A stretch of DNA of 55,157 bases from an uncultured Prevotella sp. (GTDB taxonomy: Bacteria; Bacteroidota; Bacteroidia; Bacteroidales; Bacteroidaceae): positions 1-55,157 of the forward strand of contig URCI01000015.1 of NCBI GenBank assembly GCA_900546345.1, given 5' to 3'. The notes under the pieces were generated by a model. That model made no database searches and had not been told where the DNA came from. It worked only from the letters and a program-made list of their open reading frames with translations. A program made the translations under genes and the position numbers. Shown here in pieces: positions 51,808-55,157 of the stretch (position 1 is its first letter; each line of letters begins with the position of its first letter).

Positions 51808-52845
51808 ATGGAAGACAGTCGCAACAAATCAAATGGCAATCTAAAGGAGTTTGTTGATGAAATACGGGAAATCATCGACCAAGCTCGTAATCATGCAGCC
51901 CGGAGTGTGGACCAGGCCCGCGTGCTCATGTATTGGAATATCGGCAAGCGGATATTCGAGAAGGAACAGCAAGGAAAAGAACGTGCTGATTATGGGTCTT
52001 TCCTTTTAGAGACTTTATCAAAGAATCTCGCACCGATATATGGCAGTGGATTCTCGGTAAGGCAACTGGAGATATGCCGTAAGTTTTATCGTACTTATCC
52101 AATTGCGAACACACTGTGTTCGCAATTGAACTGGTCGCAATACAAACTGCTTATTGCTATTCCGGATAAAGACAAGCGGGAATATTACCAGCTTGAAGCA
52201 GTCAATGAGGGATGGTCTAAGCGTCAGCTGGAGCGTCAAATCAACTCCATGCTGTATGAACGGTTGCTGATGAGCAATGACAAGGAGAAGGTATTGGCCG
52301 TGGCACGGAAAGAGCGTACGCCCGAATCTCCATTGGAAATCATCAAAGACCCAATGGTCCTGGAGTTTCTCGGACTGGAGAGGAAACCAACCTATTATGA
52401 GAAGGACTTGGAGAGCGCGCTCATCTCCCACATTGCTGATTTTCTTCTTGAACTGGGCAAGGGATTCTCCTTTGTCGCAAGGCAGAAGCGACTGCTGATA
52501 GAAGACGACGAATATTTTGCAGACCTTGTGTTCTACAATCGACTGTTGCGCTCGTTTGTTGTCATAGAGTTGAAAACGCACAAACTGACCCATCAGGATT
52601 TAGGGCAGCTGCAACTCTACGTCAATTATTACGACCGGTATGAGAAGCAACCCGACGAGAATCCTACGATAGGGATACTCTTGTGTACGGACAAGAACGA
52701 CACGGCTGTACGCTTGGCACTACCAGAAAATAACAAGACAATCCTTGCAAGTAAGTACCAGCTTTATCTGCCTACGTCTGACCAACTCATCGAACAGATT
52801 AATCAGGTGAAGAAGCTGGCAAGCAACAACCTTCACAAAAAGTAG
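51808..52845 (+). CDS. DUF1016 (YhcG) family PD-(D/E)XK nuclease-like protein
   Basis: A 345-residue protein. The N-terminal DUF1016_N helical domain (about 10-160) has RSVDQARVLMYWNIGKRIFEKE, YGSFLLETLSKNL and FSVRQLEICRKFYRTYP. The C-terminal DUF1016 nuclease fold (about 185-335) has RKPTYYEKDLESALISH, FADLVFYNR and the catalytic-type FVVIELKTHKLTHQDLGQLQLYVNYY. The D of FADLVFY and E-x-K of IELKT make up a PD-(D/E)XK site. Such genes often accompany type I restriction or mobile loci, but neither is present here, so it may be an orphan. Confidence 0.92.
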   Translation: MEDSRNKSNGNLKEFVDEIREIIDQARNHAARSVDQARVLMYWNIGKRIFEKEQQGKERADYGSFLLETLSKNLAPIYGSGFSVRQLEICRKFYRTYPIANTLCSQLNWSQYKLLIAIPDKDKREYYQLEAVNEGWSKRQLERQINSMLYERLLMSNDKEKVLAVARKERTPESPLEIIKDPMVLEFLGLERKPTYYEKDLESALISHIADFLLELGKGFSFVARQKRLLIEDDEYFADLVFYNRLLRSFVVIELKTHKLTHQDLGQLQLYVNYYDRYEKQPDENPTIGILLCTDKNDTAVRLALPENNKTILASKYQLYLPTSDQLIEQINQVKKLASNNLHKK

Positions 52846-52858
52846 CAGCCTTAGAAAC

Positions 52859-53278
52859 ATGCAACAAATACTCCATTGGATATTTTCCCCGCTCATCATT
52901 TGGGAAATCTATTATTGCGACAAGAAGTCCAAGTACGAACTGGATGTCATGAGGATATACAATTCGCTATGGGCAGGAGCGTTCCTAATTCTGTGGGGAA
53001 CGGCAGTCTTGTTGATTTTGCTTAGCTACTCATTGCATATAGCTTTGCTCTACGTTCTCGGCCTGCTATTCGTGTTCTTAGCATTCGCCTATCCATTACT
53101 ACAGGATTTCGTTCTAAAGAGGAAGAAATATGTAGAGAACCTGATAGAGCAATATAAGACGATGGAGCCTGATGAGCAAAGGAGCCTGGCCAGAGAAGGC
53201 TGGTATCGCCGCTTCATGCCCGTCATAGGATTTGCGGTTCTCCTCTTTTCATTCATGATATATTCTGCTCTGGCGTAA
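52859..53278 (+). CDS. Small membrane protein of unknown function
   Basis: A 139-residue protein with about three hydrophobic segments (about 36-54, 60-85, 118-137) and a charged helix (LKRKKYVENLIEQYKTMEPDEQRSLAREGW) between the last two. It starts 13 bp after the DUF1016 stop, so they may be cotranscribed. I do not recognise a family. Its AT-rich start region and position suggest it came with the DUF1016 gene. Confidence 0.6.
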   Translation: MQQILHWIFSPLIIWEIYYCDKKSKYELDVMRIYNSLWAGAFLILWGTAVLLILLSYSLHIALLYVLGLLFVFLAFAYPLLQDFVLKRKKYVENLIEQYKTMEPDEQRSLAREGWYRRFMPVIGFAVLLFSFMIYSALA

Positions 53279-53546
53279 TACGGTATTCGCCCTTCTTCAG
53301 GAAAAAGCATCGGAGACGGCCATCCATGATGAAGAACATCAGTAGACTCTAATAGCCAAAGCACTCGACTATCAATGTATCATTGAATGTGCCTATTGCT
53401 ATTTGTATCGCGTGGCGACCGTTCTATGATTGTGTACCGGTCGTCACACGATATTATTTGGTGCGACGCAACTGGGATATGGCGAACAGATACCCCAAAG
53501 AAGAACCGAAAGAAGCTGAGCGTGCAGCCCACGGTGCAGTTGTCTT
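53279..53546. other. Intergenic region, nothing recognised
   Basis: This 268-bp gap separates the small membrane protein from the convergent DUF4476 gene. Frames on the plus strand here overlap that gene and look like shadows. No strong hairpin is visible. Confidence 0.4.
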
Positions 53547-54188
53547 CTATCGTCCTCTCATGATCTCAGCGGCTTTGTCTCTCTCTGAAGAGAAATCAAA
53601 CACCTGGTATATATCGACTGCGTTTTGCGGATCTGTGATGCGGTGGGCCATCATGCCCAGTGCCTTGAACTTGGCATCACTGAATGAGAACAGCTTGAGC
53701 AAACCGGCCACCTGACTGCAACTGAACCAACAGCCAAGGCACGCTACTTCGATAAGGTCAAAGCGATTGTTGTCAAAACTTGCGTCCCTCACCTTATTAT
53801 ATAATATTGTGAACGACTCGTCGTCGAGACTGTAATAGCCGGGAACCGGCACTGGCACAGCCGGACCGGCACCAGGGCGGCCACCATAACCCACGGGTGT
53901 GTTGGACTGGTAATCGATAGTAGAGGACTGACAGGCCCTCACCCGATTGTTCCTATCGAAATACACTACGATGTGATAGGTGAAGTTGCTCATGAGCGGA
54001 CTTTTAAAATACTCCCATGTCTCACCACTCTCATCAAAACTGATGTTGTCTGGTTGACCCAAGATGCTCGTCACCTGTTGCTTGGTCATGTCGCGCTCAA
54101 CGTGAGACTTTTTTGCCATCATACTTAAACTGCCAATCAGCAGCATCAGGCAAACGAGAAAGAAATGTCTGGCTAATCTGTACTTCAT
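53547..54188 (-). CDS. Exported protein with BamE/SmpA-like and DUF4476 domains
   Basis: A 213-residue protein: signal peptide (1-25), an N-terminal SmpA/BamE-like domain (about 28-95: ERDMTKQQVTSILGQPDNISFDESGETWEYF, YHIVVYFDRNNRVRA), a proline-glycine linker (PVGYGGRPGAGPAVPVPVPG), and a C-terminal DUF4476 repeat domain (about 115-210: FTILYNKVRDASFDNNRFDLIEVACLGCWF, then VAGLLKLFSFSDAKFKALGMMAHRI, QVFDFSSERDKAAEIM). BamE-like domains bind barrel-assembly partners; DUF4476 is of unknown role. It is monocistronic. Confidence 0.85.
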   Translation of the reverse strand: MKYRLARHFFLVCLMLLIGSLSMMAKKSHVERDMTKQQVTSILGQPDNISFDESGETWEYFKSPLMSNFTYHIVVYFDRNNRVRACQSSTIDYQSNTPVGYGGRPGAGPAVPVPVPGYYSLDDESFTILYNKVRDASFDNNRFDLIEVACLGCWFSCSQVAGLLKLFSFSDAKFKALGMMAHRITDPQNAVDIYQVFDFSSERDKAAEIMRGR

Positions 54189-54447
54189 ATTTGTTGTTTT
54201 TATATTGTTCTACGACAAAGATAACTATCTGTATGGGAAATGACCGTAGACTTTTCCCTATCCGTCCTTAGGGAAAGACCTATAAGTAGTAAAAGGGGAA
54301 CCATGCGGACTCCGCGGAACCCAAAGCGGACAAGACCACAGACATATGGGCACTGCCCAACAAATGAGTTAGCTCCCGTCATCAGCGCACCTGGTTATCC
54401 CTCATGACTTCCTTCTGGTATCATCTGCTTTCTTGGCATCTGTCGCT

Positions 54448-54552
54448 CTTGCAACCACTCAACCACTGGGAGATGATGGACAACGATGGCGGTAAGCCCG
54501 TCAAATACGAACTGCAACTTGCAACCACTCAACCACTGGAAGAAGATGGACA
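54448..54552. repeat. Two-copy 70-bp direct repeat
   Basis: GCAACCACTCAACCACTGG at 54451-54469 recurs at 54521-54539, with similar flanks (CTT before; AGA-GATGGACA after). The 70-bp offset is not a multiple of three, so it is not a protein repeat in one frame. Confidence 0.6.
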
Positions 54553-54810
54553 GAGCGGGTACAAGGAAGAGCAGAATGAAACGGGAAAAGCACACTGAAG
54601 CGCTTTTGCAGTACAAAGATAAAACAAATATCTTGTATAAGCAAGTGTTTCGGATCTTATAACTGCAACTCTGGGTGCAATTGCACGCGTTTTTGCAGTT
54701 GGTCTCGTGCACAGAAGAATGTGATCATAGATTAAATGCCATAATCTTTAAGACCCTGTCAAACGTCAAACTGGAAGGAAGCTGTGTAGCAAACACGATG
54801 GATACAAAAA

Positions 54811-54850
54811 ATCCCACGTAACCTGTATGGTTGCGTGGGATTTTATATTT
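54811..54850. terminator. Intrinsic terminator, probably bidirectional
   Basis: ATCCCACGTAACC (54811-54823) pairs with GGTTGCGTGGGAT (54829-54841) with one G-T wobble and a 5-nt loop. It is preceded by AAAAAA and followed by TTTATATTTTATC, so it can work from either side. Neither possible source gene is evident in the window. Confidence 0.85.
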
Positions 54851-55005
54851 TATCTTATAAGTCTTTATCTGACTTTCTCAACTTACTTGACTTCCTCGAA
54901 AATACTCCATGCTGATTATCAGCTGTTTACCTTTACTTGGGACAAATATGGATTGCTTCTAAGATAGGAATAAATAGAGAAAGATAAACATCAATAAGAA
55001 TGATT

Positions 55006-55131
55006 CTAACAGGTGTACGGCAAATAAGTAGTTAACGTTTGATAACGCCACACACTGGGAAATTTCACTCTTCCTTGGGGTTTTTCATAATAGATTTCAA
55101 GGTAGGGTGTCAAGTTTGTGTATAACTTCAT
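55006..55131 (-). other. Short open frame of 41 residues at the right edge, uncertain
   Basis: The frame reads MKLYTNLTPYLEIYYEKPQG and RVKFPSVWRY, then stops. It resembles no family I know. It could be a true small protein or chance. Upstream sequence lies at the window edge. Confidence 0.2.
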
Positions 55132-55157
55132 AGCCACTTTAAGGGGCTAATTTATAG

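Larger units (their letters stand above)
54189..55005. other. Mostly empty region at the right end
   Basis: No convincing gene is seen here. It contains the 70-bp direct repeat and a terminator-type hairpin at 54811-54841. The short frames present have no family resemblance. Confidence 0.5.

Noticed and set aside
53383..53715. Plus-strand frame of 110 codons
   Set aside because: It overlaps the better supported BamE-like/DUF4476 gene on the other strand and has no family features.
13404..53800. Repeated CCTTATTATATA motif at several places
   Set aside because: Most copies are Tyr-Tyr codons inside genes; no consistent position or spacing.
54404..54598. Plus-strand frame through the 70-bp repeat
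   Set aside because: The repeat length is not a multiple of three and the product matches nothing known; coding is unlikely.

Overview
The window looks like a chromosomal segment of a member of the Bacteroidales, most likely Prevotella or a close relative. The base composition is moderately GC-rich. Many genes are preceded by the Bacteroidota promoter (TTTG or TTG, 19-20 nt, TAnnTTTG). The gene content is also typical of the group: a SusC/SusD pair, a DUF6377 regulator, OMP_b-brl-type barrels, CarboxypepD_reg TonB-dependent receptors, DUF3843 and DUF4476. The species call is inference from these features, not from a database search. No rRNA or tRNA genes were seen.

Layout. 1-2055: left-truncated IS21-family element (istA/istB, minus strand). 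It lies directly against a 12-repeat CRISPR array (2082-2829), with only about 20-50 bp of possible leader left between them; no cas genes are in the window. 2830-4463: mostly non-coding, with a YhcH-family gene and a block of 60-bp repeats. 4464-9302: minus-strand cluster of an outer-membrane barrel/TonB-type receptor, a DUF3843 protein and a membrane-anchored winged-helix regulator, with copies of the same short repeat between the genes. 9473-24376: mostly housekeeping, transport and stress genes (NRAMP metal transporter, pncB, TPR protein, TIGR02757 protein, double-domain esterase, GH2 enzyme, MFS transporter, MGMT, Kup, OxyR). Recombination scars lie among them: an FMN-reductase/antitoxin chimera followed by a vapC stub, and a decayed signal-peptide remnant.

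24594-28226: an apparent three-gene module of LytTR membrane regulator, TonB-dependent receptor and small periplasmic protein. 28240-33089: YihY/BrkB, a free-methionine-sulfoxide reductase, a complete vapBC-type toxin-antitoxin pair in AT-rich DNA, YbjQ, HxlR and SGNH proteins. 33090-37805: an M1 aminopeptidase and a small barrel, bracketed by a ~91-bp direct duplication of the 3' end of an EamA transporter gene, then an ACR3 arsenite-pump remnant.

37923-46792: a compact polysaccharide-utilisation locus (DUF6377 regulator divergent from susC-susD-GH36 alpha-galactosidase) that probably captures and cleaves alpha-galactosides. 47005-48774: a DXS-like thiamine-diphosphate enzyme that lacks the usual glyceraldehyde-3-phosphate arginine motifs and has a paired 15-bp repeat upstream. 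48980-51295: four-gene minus-strand operon of ECF sigma factor, single-pass membrane protein, periplasmic protein and outer-membrane barrel. 51808-55157: DUF1016 nuclease-like gene, a small membrane protein, a BamE-like/DUF4476 protein and a mostly empty right end.

The most interesting points are the IS21/CRISPR junction, the DXS-like enzyme, the ECF-barrel operon, the reversed-topology membrane regulator and the several fusion or duplication scars. None is proven to be a new system from sequence alone.
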